Of a stretch of 64,000 nt of DNA, positions 50,244 through 61,654 are shown in pieces. The stretch spans positions 16,066,930 to 16,130,929 of the forward strand of contig CM026427.1 of assembly GCA_014871385.1 (NCBI GenBank), written 5' to 3'. A program made the translations under genes and the position numbers. Below the pieces are notes generated by a model. It did no database searches and was not told the origin of the DNA. It saw only the letters and a list, made by a program, of their open reading frames with translations. Each line of letters begins with the position of its first letter. Position 1 is the stretch's first letter. This DNA comes from Ceratodon purpureus (taxonomy: Eukaryota > Streptophyta > Bryopsida > Pseudoditrichales > Ditrichaceae).

Positions 50244-50312
50244 CTCGATTGATATCTACATGATACTTAGGCGATACTGATGCGATACTGATCTGAGAAC
50301 TAGGTAATACCC
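50244..50312 (+). repeat. GATAC array 4, 11-bp period
   Basis: ATAT at 50252, ATAC at 50263, 50274 and 50285, AGAA at 50296 and ATAC at 50307 are all exactly 11 bp apart. It opens with TCTCGATTGATATCT, identical to a segment of array 2. It lies about 1.7 kb upstream of the LRR kinase start codon. Confidence 0.85.
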
Positions 50313-53300
50313 GTGTGAAATCGACCAGAATGCAACGTTGTGGAACTGCGGTGGGTTTCGGGGGTTGAAATGGTGACGTGGCAGGTCCAACGGGACATAA
50401 TTCCAGTGCCAGGTGGACAGGAGCCTTGTTGGGGGTGGTCCAGCTAGGCAGGAGTGTGGTGCCAGGTGGATTGGGACGTAGGCTTGGGATAGGCTCTTGG
50501 TTGAGCTGCATTGTATATGCATTGGTTGGGCACCTTGGAGGGAGCAAAAGCAAGCGTCGCATGGCATATGCATATGATTGTGGGGGTTTGTGAAAGTGGG
50601 AGTAAACAATGCGGGGATTGGGTTACGGTTTGTCTCTTGTAGTTGGATATTGTGAGTATCATATGGGTGAATGAAGTGTGATTGTGTTTTTTTGTGTTGC
50701 AGAAGTGTGTGTAGAGGTGTGGCTGGTTTTATTTATTAAGTTGACTCTAGGCTTGCGTTGAGTAACTTTGTCAATGCTTTATAGGTTGGGTCGTCAAAGT
50801 AGCAAATTGTTGTGAAAGGGACTGGACAAATATGCATGATTGTGGCAAGGGAATGTTTGTAAGATCCAGTTGACTCATTTTCTTTGGCGTCCCAGATCAT
50901 TTTTCTGGTGTTCTTGTTTCTCTTGTAAATGGATCCCAGTTTGTGTTTGTGAATCCTCCCCAGGGCAACCACACCTGTAAATATTATACTTGATTGTTTT
51001 CATTGTGTTGTGTTCTTTCCACTCAACATAAACTTCACAAAATTATTGAGTTACAATGTTACAGAACCCAAGAGTGCTTGTAACTCAAAGAACAGACGCT
51101 TGGAAGGGACTCTTCACTTATCTACCAGACTCAACTGACCTGAATCTTTATTCTTACTAGACTACTATACTTATATAACCAGATACTGTGGCCCCATGTA
51201 TTTTTGAAGGCCCCACTAATAATTGAATCTCAAAATACCATCCCAAGCGGATGAAAATTTGTTCAAATGGATGATAACTTATCAACATGGTTGAATTTGC
51301 CTACAACAATTATCCATTCAAACTATGTGGTGATTTTGGTGTAGTAAATTATATCCAAGTGTGAAAGCTCAATTTTTGAATCCAAGCATTAAACCTTGTT
51401 CTTATTTTAATCACTAGGAGTTCTCCAAGTGGACATCCATTGGTGGAGGCAAAAAGCTTCCTATTTCCTATTGTTAATTAAAATATTTTCTTTTTTTAAT
51501 ATATAAGTTATCTAGGATTAACTGATTAAACTTCCGCATTAACTCGGGGTCTCTGATTCCAAAAATAAAACCAATTTACTAAAAGTAGGTTACAATCCCT
51601 AAATTCAAAAATAGGGATGGAAGGAGGGAGAAAGGAGAAAGGAGGGCCCAACTTGTCATTAATACAAGGGCAAGCTTTATTATGCGGGAATTTTGAATGC
51701 CTTATGTCACACTACTTTATAAAAAAGCAAGTAACATGTATCACGTAACTTTCTAGCCAAATGTAGATTTTTTTTTTGTACTTCAATTATTAAAAATCTG
51801 TAACAGTCTCCTGTCTATTGACCACAACTCAAAATGGTGCATGAAGAGGAACTTTTAGTAAATTCTCCTCTCCGTAGATTTTCCCCTAGTGTGGATTGTC
51901 GTACCAAAATTCATACAGAAACTTAAGGAATTTCATTGTTTCAAGAGAATTTGAGACAAGAAGGTAGGCAATCATAGACCTAAAAAGTAAACATGATTGG
52001 AACTATGCAAAACAGATTTTGAGGTCTTTTGGTTTCAAAATGTGGCCCAGAGAGTAAATGCATTGGAAAGCTATACAGTGGTGGACAAGGAGAGCTGGGA
52101 GGCTGATGGCACCAACTTGATGAAGAGGCAACAAAATAATGCAATCCCACACCTTCTGTGCAGAGACCTACAGTTGGGCAAGTTGGAGCTGTGGTTTCCT
52201 TCACCCACTTGGGCTTACTTCGTTTTCAAAGCTTTGAACATGATGCCAACCAACTCAATCATAGTCATTATCTCACCAACTTCTACAGAGAAAGGGCAGA
52301 CATTCCTCCTAATCACGTCAAATTGTGTAGTTTGAGTTAGAGTGTGACATAGTTTGGCAAATTTACATAAGCTAAAGTTAATAGTGAAATAGTGGTGAGT
52401 TTGGGTTGATATTTTTGTCATTATTAATAGAGTATAATGCTCTCAAAATGATTATAAACACAAGATTCACTGTACTATTCATGTGTATAGTACTGAACTT
52501 CATTTTATTTTTGCAACTCTTAGTGAAACTCTAAATTCTAACTAGTAAATAATATCTAATCTATGGAAATAACTCTATTTAATTTTGCAGTATTGATAGG
52601 TGAACGTTGTAAGTTCAAAGTTAATATGGGTGTTTTGTATTACTATAAATATTTTATTGTATTTTCTTGTGTTTTTGTAACTTGAAGATTTTATTGTTAT
52701 CCTATAGTTTTCTCTTTCTTACTATTTACTCATATTTTGTAAATGGCATATCTTTTGAGGTAACAATATGTTTGGACTTGAGTAGATCTTTAAGACTTTT
52801 TGGTCACAATGTTTTTTTGAAAGACAAGAAACATTTAGGCCTCTTGATAGGGGTTTCGGTGTCACAAATTAAACAATGTTTTTTGCGCAAACCCCTTTTA
52901 CTGGGACAATGACTATGACTTATCATTCAGTCCGAAATGACTTTAAACTACCTGAGGGCCTTCGAGGCAGTGGTTGGGTAGGCTCTTGGCATCCCTCCGG
53001 GATGACCAGGCCGGTTCACATCCCAATGCCGTCCGGGGCTTTACCGCCATTGATCCACCCAATCTTGCTTGGGGGTCTCTTGACCTTGTTCTATGGGTAT
53101 CCTTTAAATGTCCTAGGGGTGAAGACCATGTCTGTTCTTCGTAATGGTACTTAGCTCTAGGCTAGGTAGTTATAGTGTTTACCTTCGAAAGAAAGCATCA
53201 AGGTTAGTAGGCACTATGTAGGTCCTGGTGACATACTTAGCATCACTATCCCCAATAGACACTTCATTCAAGCGGGCCTTTGGGCCTTTGGCCCGAGTTT

Positions 53301-54078
53301 CTCTCTCTCACTTATCATTGGTTAAATAATTCTTGTTTAATTACGATGCATGAAGAATGTTCCATGTTGTTTGTTGATGATAGAGTCAAGTTTCACTATA
53401 TTCCACTTTGGGGATTTTATTTTTATTTTTATTTTTAATTCTTCAATCTGAATCCTAGAATCTTTTTACCAGCACAATTGAATCTTTGATGAGTTTCAGG
53501 AATATTTACCAACTATTGGAAGCAGATGACGACATTTAAGCCTTGCAGAATGGATTCTTCACTGGGATGGACAATTTCCAACAAGGGTAATGCCGTGTCC
53601 ATGCATATATAAAGTGCCTGCATATCACCGACATAACTGGATGAATTTGAGGACCATTCAGTGTCTAACTTTGAGCGAAAATAAATAGAAGATTGGCCTT
53701 TTGAGGTTGGGCAAAGTTTAAAAGAGACTGAGGAAAGCAAAATGGAACATGTCATTTCAGTGCATAGGACTTGGTCATCAATCACACAGCAATGTCTGCT
53801 AGAGCAGAAAAGGGTTCACCCTTGCGTCTGTCCCCCCACCAAAGAAGTAATTTATTACGATGAAATCAAAAATTCATTTTTATGTGATATTGAGCCAACT
53901 TTTTTTAATTCTTCCAAATTTTTACATCTCAAAATTCAAATATTATCTTGGTTGTTTCCATTGCTACACATGAGATATAGATATTCATTTTAGTAAATAA
54001 AATTAAGTATGTAGAAGAAAGACTCAAGAAAAATACATTTAAATAGTACGCCACAATATTTACTCTACTTGTTCCTGA
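50313..54078. other. Intergenic, no gene recognised
   Basis: Nearly 3.8 kb. Short frames at 51997-52335 and 52876-53154 have no recognisable motif. The GC-rich patch at 52930-53130 may be a transposon fragment, but I cannot name it. Confidence 0.4.
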
Positions 54079-54130
54079 GTACAATCACAGTATCACCAAG
54101 TACCACCCGAGTATCATTGAGTACATACTG
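54079..54130 (-). repeat. GATAC array 5, 10-11-bp period, inverted
   Basis: On plus, GTAC/GTAT cores start at 54079, 54090, 54100, 54111 and 54121. Read on minus this gives GATACTCGGGT and TGATACTGTG units, matching the unit of the other arrays. Two of the four steps are 10 bp. Confidence 0.65.
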
Positions 54131-55836
54131 GACAATTCAAAAAACAGATTCACTAAACGCCCAGTCTATCACAGGAGAAAGGTCACATTATGGGTCAACG
54201 AACACCCAACGAGGTGGCCCACTGGACAGCGCAAGTTGGAAAAAGAAAATTGACTGACTGAGATAGATGTATGCGGATTCAGCAGTTGACCAACTCATAC
54301 TAGGGTCCACTCCACAGCTCCAGCATAGCAATTCCTGCCTTTCTCATTCAATCCATCCTTCTCTTTGGATCAGTGTATTCCAAATTTACATGCTATGTCC
54401 TAGACACAAACTTTTGTGCTTGAAAAATGAACAGCCATGTACGGGCTACTTCACGCTATGCCTGAATTGAGAGTGTCTCTGTCAAAAGTTTTAGAAAGGA
54501 AAGCAAAGTGTGGCAGTCTTTTGATGCAAAACTACATTAATTACAAACAAATTCAAGCCTTTGGCTTGTCCTAGTGTGAAGGCCCAACGCCCAAGCCCCA
54601 TGAGCTTGATATTTAGACATTTATAGAGAATTTAAATTTTCTTTTTGTTGGCCACTTTATCTTATACTAACTTTTATTATATGAAAGAAATCCAAATCCA
54701 TCAATAGGTGGCTCCACAAATCGAAGTTTATATTCTATATGCCCTTGCGACCAAAATGTGGTCATAGGCTATTTGGAAAACTTGATTGTTGGCTCAACTT
54801 CATCTAAAATCTTGAGATTTTTTGTGCAAAGTGCTCTTTGTAATACAAACACGGCAATTTTTTTTTTCCAAAGTGGTGATTTGTAATACACAAGATGTGC
54901 ATCCAAATAGTGCACAAATCTCAACAAGGGCATATAGGACCAATGGAGTGTCTTATCCAATGTGGCCTTCTAAAATTTTTGGTGACCAACTAAAGATGGA
55001 GCACGAATAAGGATGTGTAGTAATATCAAAAAATTGACCTCCTTTACAAATAACATGGTGACATCATTACTTGCTTCTTATTGGTGTGTCAATTAGCTGC
55101 AATGTTAGGTTTCACACACTAGGGACAATGTGAAATACAAAATTATGACTACCAAAAACGAATCTTGAAAATTCTGTATAGCCACTAGTTGAATGGTACA
55201 AGCAATTGCAAGTAAACCCAATTACAAATATTTTCCGGAAGTAAACACGATTACAAATATGTTCTTTAGAACTTAGATTGATGGCTAGAGTTTTAAAAAA
55301 GATAGAGATGTCTTTGCACAATTGCTAAAAGGCTTCATTTAGATCACAATATTGTTGCTCAAAACAGAATGCTTTCACTTAGGAAGACTTCTTTGATTTG
55401 AAGAGCAGAATTTTCATAAACAATAAATCAACCTATGTTGAATTTGTTGCACCACAAGCCACTACAAAATCCTTAACACTTTGCATCTAAAACCATGTTA
55501 TTCAAACTAGTGTGATATCAATGACTTATAAATTTGGAGCTGAATAGAGAAAATTAGAGACATCTTCAAAGAGAAAAGGAAAAAAATTCTTAACAAAGGA
55601 CAAAGAAGCAATGTAAGGCTAGAATTGGACTTGAATGAGTGATGGTTCAAACTCTAGTGACTCAAGTGGAGAGGAAGCCATTGATGAGATTGATGGTGAT
55701 GGCTTACACCCTATGAGTGTAAAGTATAGAAATTCAACAGGGCGAGATGCAAATCACACTTTTGCTCCACAATGCATTGCATGTACAGTCGGTACAACAT
55801 GCTTATGAATTTTTGCATTCACATGGGAAAAAAAGC
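54131..55836. other. Intergenic, no gene recognised
   Basis: AT-rich DNA with only short, motif-free frames. Confidence 0.5.
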
Positions 55837-56290
55837 TTCATTGCTGCCAACTTTGGCGCCCTCCCAAGAGCTCAAAAACTAGAATTTTACCATGAAATTT
55901 TTACCACAACATCATCTTTAAGTTAATAACACGCGTACCAAATTGCAAGGCTATAAGATCTACACAAAAAAAAGATATTCAAAATCTACCAACATGTGTA
56001 GCTAAGAAAAATAAATTCAATACTACCAACTTTGACACCCTTCCAAAGATTGGAAAAACAGAATTTGGCCATGAAAAGTTTAGCACAAGATCATGTCTAT
56101 GTTGATAATATGTGTAAAAAATTTCAAGTTCAAAAGATTTGACCACAAAGAGGTATTTGAAATCTACCAATTGACAAGTGTAGTTTGAAAAAAACAATTT
56201 CACTGCTGCCCACTTCAACACCCTTTCAAGGATTGAAAAATTGTTTCTATAGCATGAAAATTTTGTATGAGTGATTTGTGCTTTGAAAGG
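55837..56290. repeat. Degenerate tandem units of about 180 bp
   Basis: Three diverged units start at about 55837, 56016 and 56199 (spacings 179 and 183). Each opens with TTCA-T-CTGCC-ACTT--C-CCC, followed by a GAATTT-CCATGAAA block, then an AAATCTACCAA block. The third is incomplete. No coding role is evident; the antisense frame at 55979-56377 follows the repeat. Similar short blocks in the element at 294-1158 hint at a shared origin. Confidence 0.55.
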
Positions 56291-56529
56291 ATTATGGTAG
56301 GTAAGTAGGGGTTGCACATAGGTTGCAAGCTCATCATTGATTGGTTCATTCATGATGCCCAAGTTCAAAAAATGCACTATTCATGATACCCAATCACAAA
56401 AGATGCCGTGATCCAATTTCGGGCTGCCCGACCAGACATCAAAATGACGTTTAAGGGTTAACAAGTGGAGACAGGAAAAAATTATTAATTTTCAGCTTGA
56501 TCGAAAAAAAGTTTGGAAAAATAGGTCCT

Positions 56530-57400
56530 AGAAAGAAGTTGCCTTCTTGTGGTTAGTTTGGCATAGAACTATTGCAACCAATACTTGGAGAAGCAGGTTT
56601 AATCCAGCTGCGGATGCCAACTGCTCCATTTGTATGCAGCCTAAGCTTGAATCCTACTCGCATCATTTCTATGAATGCCCTCAATCCAGGAAGGTGTGGG
56701 CCTTTTCATTCTTGATCATTCATTGGTTGCGCAAGGGCACCAAGAACCTTAGTCTGGCCGTGACGTTCTCTTTGGATCAATGTCTATTTGGGAAGCGTAC
56801 CTGGATTAGGCTAATGTGGGTCATCAGGGTCTGAGAATACCTTAGAGGTATTGCCATCTGAGTTGCTAGATCTTGCATAATGAGTTAGTCTTTGAAGGAA
56901 TTACTTTGTACACTCAACGGATCAAATCCTATATTTGGGACGCCATCCAGGATTACGGCCAGGTTGAGTGGAGAAAAACTCGGATTACCGTAATGTAGTG
57001 CTACGAGCGTTTTTCGGAGGGGCAGGGTTGATGAGCTCCTAGTTTTTGGTTTTTTATTTTAAAATTCCTAAGGGTGTCCACCTAGAGTAATTTGGGGCCG
57101 CATGCCCCATTTTTGAATTCGAAATTACCAAAAATAGCTTTGGGGGGTTCAAATTGAAAATTTCAGGGTTTTGGAAGAAAAAATCCCATTGGTTGGGAGT
57201 GGCTCCTAAAAACGCTCGTTGCACTAAAATATGTGGATCCGAAAAACTCTCCTTGGAATCAAGAAAGCCAAGTCCCAGGCTAAAGTCCAAAGTACACTAT
57301 GCTCCTTTGATGCTACGTTGACTACCAATAATCTAATTTCTGTTAAAAACGGTTTGTTTTTCTCTTGGATGCCTAGATCCTTAGATAGCCCCTTTATCAT
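56530..57400 (+). mobile_element. LINE retrotransposon remnant, interrupted by a MITE
   Basis: A frame at about 56547-56834 carries the zf-RVT (reverse-transcriptase-associated zinc-binding) pattern: VWHRTIATNTWRSRF, CSICMQPKLESYSHHFYECP, then a DQCLFG block. Frameshifts and stops follow. The tail motif FEGITLYTQRIKSYIWDAIQ, then YGQVEW, reappears at about 56890-56970. A MITE sits at 56998-57224. Downstream, RKTLLGIKKAKSQAKVQ and ISVKNGLFFSWMPR look like the continuing LINE tail. The reverse transcriptase core is absent. Confidence 0.7.
56998..57224. mobile_element. MITE, 227 bp, nested in the LINE
   Basis: Terminal repeats of 22 bp match at 20 positions: GTGCTACGAGCGTTTTTCGG on the left and the complement of AAAAACGCTCGTTGCAC on the right. 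TA flanks both sides (56996-56997 and 57225-57226). The interior is non-coding. The TA duplication would fit a Tc1/mariner-type mover, though the ends are not the usual plant Stowaway sequence. Confidence 0.75.
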
Positions 57401-60136
57401 GTGGTGGCTTTGCTTGATGAGGGCCGTGTACTTCTATCTCTTTGCAATGAATTTTCTCTTTTGCGTAAAAAAATTAAAAAATAAATTCAAGCACACCAAG
57501 GACTTCAACATATTGCCACAAGGTACATTAGCATGGAGAATGACAACATGTTTGACACTGCTTCGTTCAACTCACATTTTACCAATGGATTTTCTTTGCA
57601 TACCAATTATTACTGTACTATGTACAAATGGTGCAATTAGAGAGAATGTCCCATTTTGTCCTATACATTTATAATATAGAGCAATCATAAGAGGGAATGA
57701 TGTAGCGGATTAATAAAGGGCTCTCATATTCTTTCCAAAACTGCTCTTACAAGTGGTGACATAGGCTTTTCTTTTCTCTAAATCCAGATTTAACTATTGA
57801 AAATATGTATCTCTACTACTTGGAGGTTTATCATAAGGAAAATTCAAAGCACACTAATGAAACATATGTAATTCAAAACCAATTTTTGGAAAGTCTTCAC
57901 CACTAATTGATAACGTAGGAGTCTACTTAAAGAAGTGGTGCCCTTGGTCCCTAATGTGCCTCAAATCCATGTTATTTTATTTGAGTATTTTAAATTTATG
58001 TATTAGTATATCTAAATCATTTAAATTAATAAATTCCAATTATTATTACTCTATGTTGTTTGGGACTTGTTTTAAATTTTAACCACCATAAATTACAAAC
58101 ATCCCACATCTATTCCGTGAGGTTTTTTTTCAATATTTTTGGAGAAGTGACCCCCACGATTAGTTGGTGGTACCAAGAGAAGTGTACACAATGGTTTCCA
58201 AGCACGTGGTGATGATAGATGCTTGTAGCGTACTGTGGTACATTCAAGTGTCAAGAATATTATCCTTTCCTTGAATGCATGGTAAAAAGTAGAAATTGAA
58301 AAGTTACAACTTGGAACACATAAGTTCAAAGTAGACTTTGCATCCTCTCTGCATGACAGTGAACTATTTATATAAAGAATAGACTCCATCTTCACAGCAT
58401 AAGGTGTTTGGTTACTATTTTCTCAAATTTTTAGAATGCTTCAGAGCCTTTTGATTGATATCTCACACTTATTGTGGGACCTCAACGAGATTGCCTGCTT
58501 TAATTTCTAGTACAAAAGGATGCTACAAACCGAAGACCTTCCATTGCTACTGCATAGCATCGGGTGGTACACTCTGTACTAACCAACAGCTTCCCCAGAT
58601 GGTCATGACTCGCTACTAAGTTATTACAATTCCAATGGAATTTTTGGTCCAACAGAAAGGCCGACAGAAGTCCCGCTTTCAGCTCAAATGCGTTCCCATA
58701 TTTTGAAATTCTGCCCACGTTCTGCAGACGCTTTGGGGAGAAAGAGATTGGAAGAAGTTGGATGGCTGTGGGCAGTGGGAGGTGTTTCACAACTCCATAC
58801 CGGAGCTGACTAGTTGCTTGCCTGATTGACTGCCTGTAGAGAATGAGTTGACTAGCTAATCCAAATTGGGTCCCAATGGTTCAAATTGCACATGCTTGAC
58901 GAATTGGGAAAAATTACTTATTTGATTCAATACAGGTGTCATCACTGAGACAAAACTTCTTTACACTGGAACCGGAGGTGGATGATGCCAAGTTAAACGG
59001 GGTACGGGTATTTAATCCCCAAAGGACTAAGACTGTTTCACCTCAAAATTGTCATTTAATACCACTAGGTAAAACAAGCTAATTCATTTTGTCATAGTGA
59101 CATTTAAAAAAAAATCAACTGTAGGATCTTACAGTTAACATAGTAAAAAATTCCTTCTCAATCCTTGCTAAAGCTAAAATTCAAATATCTTTAATTTTCA
59201 AAAAATATGGCTTTGTATTATCAATTGAAGAATGGGGGGCTTTCCTTCACATTCCTTTTACCATGTTTTCTTGCAAAGTTAAAGTTTTGTGCCAAGCTCA
59301 TCCAAAGCACACTCAGGGATTGTTTCTAGCAAGGTGAGGACACTTTGGACATCTAGTGAATGAACAATGTAGATGCTACTGAATAGCTAAAGACTAGGAC
59401 AGCAAAGTGCCAACTCTGGAAGTATTTGGTCATTTTTAGCTTTGGCTGAAAGTAATTTGACCATTGACAATTCCCACAGCTGGTAGCAGAAATTTTCAAG
59501 TAGAAGTATGCATGTTGAGAAATTTACGGTCCTAGACAATTCAAAACCAAAAAGAAAGAAAAAAAAGAAGGAAAAAGAGAATCCTAAAATCCTAGTGTCC
59601 ACCATTGTTTCTGCTCAAGGCACTTGAAGACACTATATACTTTGTGCTGACTGGTCCAGCCTCGGATACAGCATGTGCCTAACATGTGCACACTGCATGG
59701 GTCACGGTGTGTTTGGGCAAGCAAGAGGTGGTGCACATCTTCCTAACATACACAGAGATTACTTTTATGGGAAATATGTGTTTCCAACTCAGGCCCGGTG
59801 GTTTATATGTAGAGAGAGTCAGGCCTTATAGTGAAACTACTCTTATACGGTACAGTGCAGCCACCACCTCGTTCCAGACCTAAATTTTATCCATAATATA
59901 CCATTGTATGACATAAAAACTGATCAAGATACACAACATTTATTATAGTGCATCATGAGTCTAAACTACAGCTTGGATTGATGAGAGAAAATGCTGGCCA
60001 GTTGATTATATCTTCACTATGGAAATCATTTAAGCAGTCATGCCATCAAGTGAATTATAGGCGGTTCTGAGGTGGCTATATTTGATTTTGAAGCAATTAA
60101 TTTGAATATGTACACACAATCAAAGGCGGTCAATCT
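57401..60136. other. Intergenic, no gene recognised
   Basis: The open frame running to 57674 starts in LINE sequence and fades into unrecognised DNA. Frames at 58093-58395 and 58500-58790 show no motif. Confidence 0.45.
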
Positions 60137-60212
60137 GCTAGAGTTGGACTAATCAGCTAGATTTGGACTAATTAGCTAGATTTGGATTAATAAGTTAGAT
60201 TTGGACCAAAAA
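60137..60212. repeat. 19-bp tandem repeat, four copies
   Basis: The unit GCTAGATTTGGACTAATTA is repeated four times with one to several changes per copy. Confidence 0.9.
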
Positions 60213-61490
60213 GGTTTAGAAGCTGCCATACATGTTTGCATACGAATCATTCATGGAAGTAGGTAATTGATAAGGAAAATAGTGAGCTCTTATCTTTTGG
60301 AGTCCTATAAGATGACTCTTATCAAAAGTACAAAACTACGATTTGATCAATGAGTGATAAGAATTGTGGATGTTGTAGAGTGTGTGATCATTCTAAGAAA
60401 GTATCAATCTTATGAAACATGAAAGCAAAATAGGATTATTGAACTATTTGAAGAAAACACGAGAGTTACAAGTATCTATATAACTTGAGTCTCTAAGATT
60501 GTTGTACTATGTAAACAACATGAAAGGCTTTTAGTAAAGGAGAATTCTCATTCTATAAAATTAAGTATTTTAGAAGTGACAAAGAATATTAACATGACAC
60601 GAAATGAATCATCAAACTACTATTGTGAACGTGGACAAGGCAATATGAACATTGTGGAAGGATATGAGGAATTGAAGTTCTTGCATGGGTCATGTATGGA
60701 ATCACAGTTCACAATTTACAACCAAATAATATGAAGCCTCATGGTTGAATATGGACGGCAGAATCAAATTAGCAACAAAAATTTAGAATTGATGAAGTTG
60801 ATGGGATACAAAACATTAATGGATAACATCGAAGATGGCAATCAATGAGTGCATCACCACACAACATTGTATTAGGTGAATGGTGGCAACCTCTAGGATT
60901 TCCTGAGAATTTTGGCTAAAGATTTCACACCACATTGCTATCCACAATTCAGGCACATTTTATGTTGCTTCAATCTTGAATGCAACAATTATGAGGTGGA
61001 GGATGTAGCTCCTTTGCACCCAACAAAAGGCGTAGCCAATTGGATACTTCAGTTACAAGCATCATATGCTTACAAGCTAGGTTTATTGGACAAGCAAGAA
61101 CCATATTCTACATAGAAAATTTCACACCAAATTAAGCTAAGCTTCACTGTAGCCAAATCTAGAACGAAACCCAATATCCTCTTTTAACCATCAAAGCTAC
61201 AATCACAATTACAAAATAACACGGATTAAACTTCAATGAAGAAGAACAAGAAGTTCTAGATGACGAGGAAATCATTACAACAAAACCATCCTAACCATTT
61301 TAAGTAGTGAAAACAAAATTACTAAAAACTTACATCTATAGGATGCAAGTTTTTTGGACAAAAATTATAAATAAAGGTGATGTTGATCATCAAAGAAGGA
61401 ATTACACCTTTTTGTAATTACATACTAAGCAACGGCTAGGCCTATTGGATTAAAAGATGTCACCTAGATCTAACATTGCTAAAATCTCAA
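60213..61490. other. Intergenic, no gene recognised
   Basis: AT-rich DNA without a supportable gene. Confidence 0.5.
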
Positions 61491-61574
61491 GGCTTTAAAT
61501 TTGCTTATGCAAGGAGCTTATCCTAAAAATGTTGCAACATTTTATAAAAATTTGTCATAAGCAAATTTAAAGGC
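61491..61574. repeat. Inverted repeat, 19-bp arms
   Basis: GGCTTTAAATTTGCTTATG at 61491-61509 pairs with 61556-61574 with one mismatch. A smaller palindrome AAAATGTTGCAACATTTT lies at the centre, so the stretch could fold into a cruciform. Confidence 0.75.
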
Positions 61575-61612
61575 ATTCCTATTCACTTACTACATTTGGA
61601 ATTGTAATAAGA

Positions 61613-61654
61613 GTGTCCAAATTGATAAGATTGGTGTCCAAATCGATAAGATTG
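61613..61654. repeat. 21-bp tandem repeat, two copies
   Basis: GTGTCCAAATTGATAAGATT plus G is present twice in tandem with one substitution. Confidence 0.9.

Noticed and set aside
51997..52335. 112-codon frame
   Set aside because: It opens at TTG rather than ATG and has no motif, with no conservation evidence available.
57231..57674. 147-codon frame as a host gene
   Set aside because: Its first half reads as LINE tail after the nested MITE; the rest is unrecognisable.
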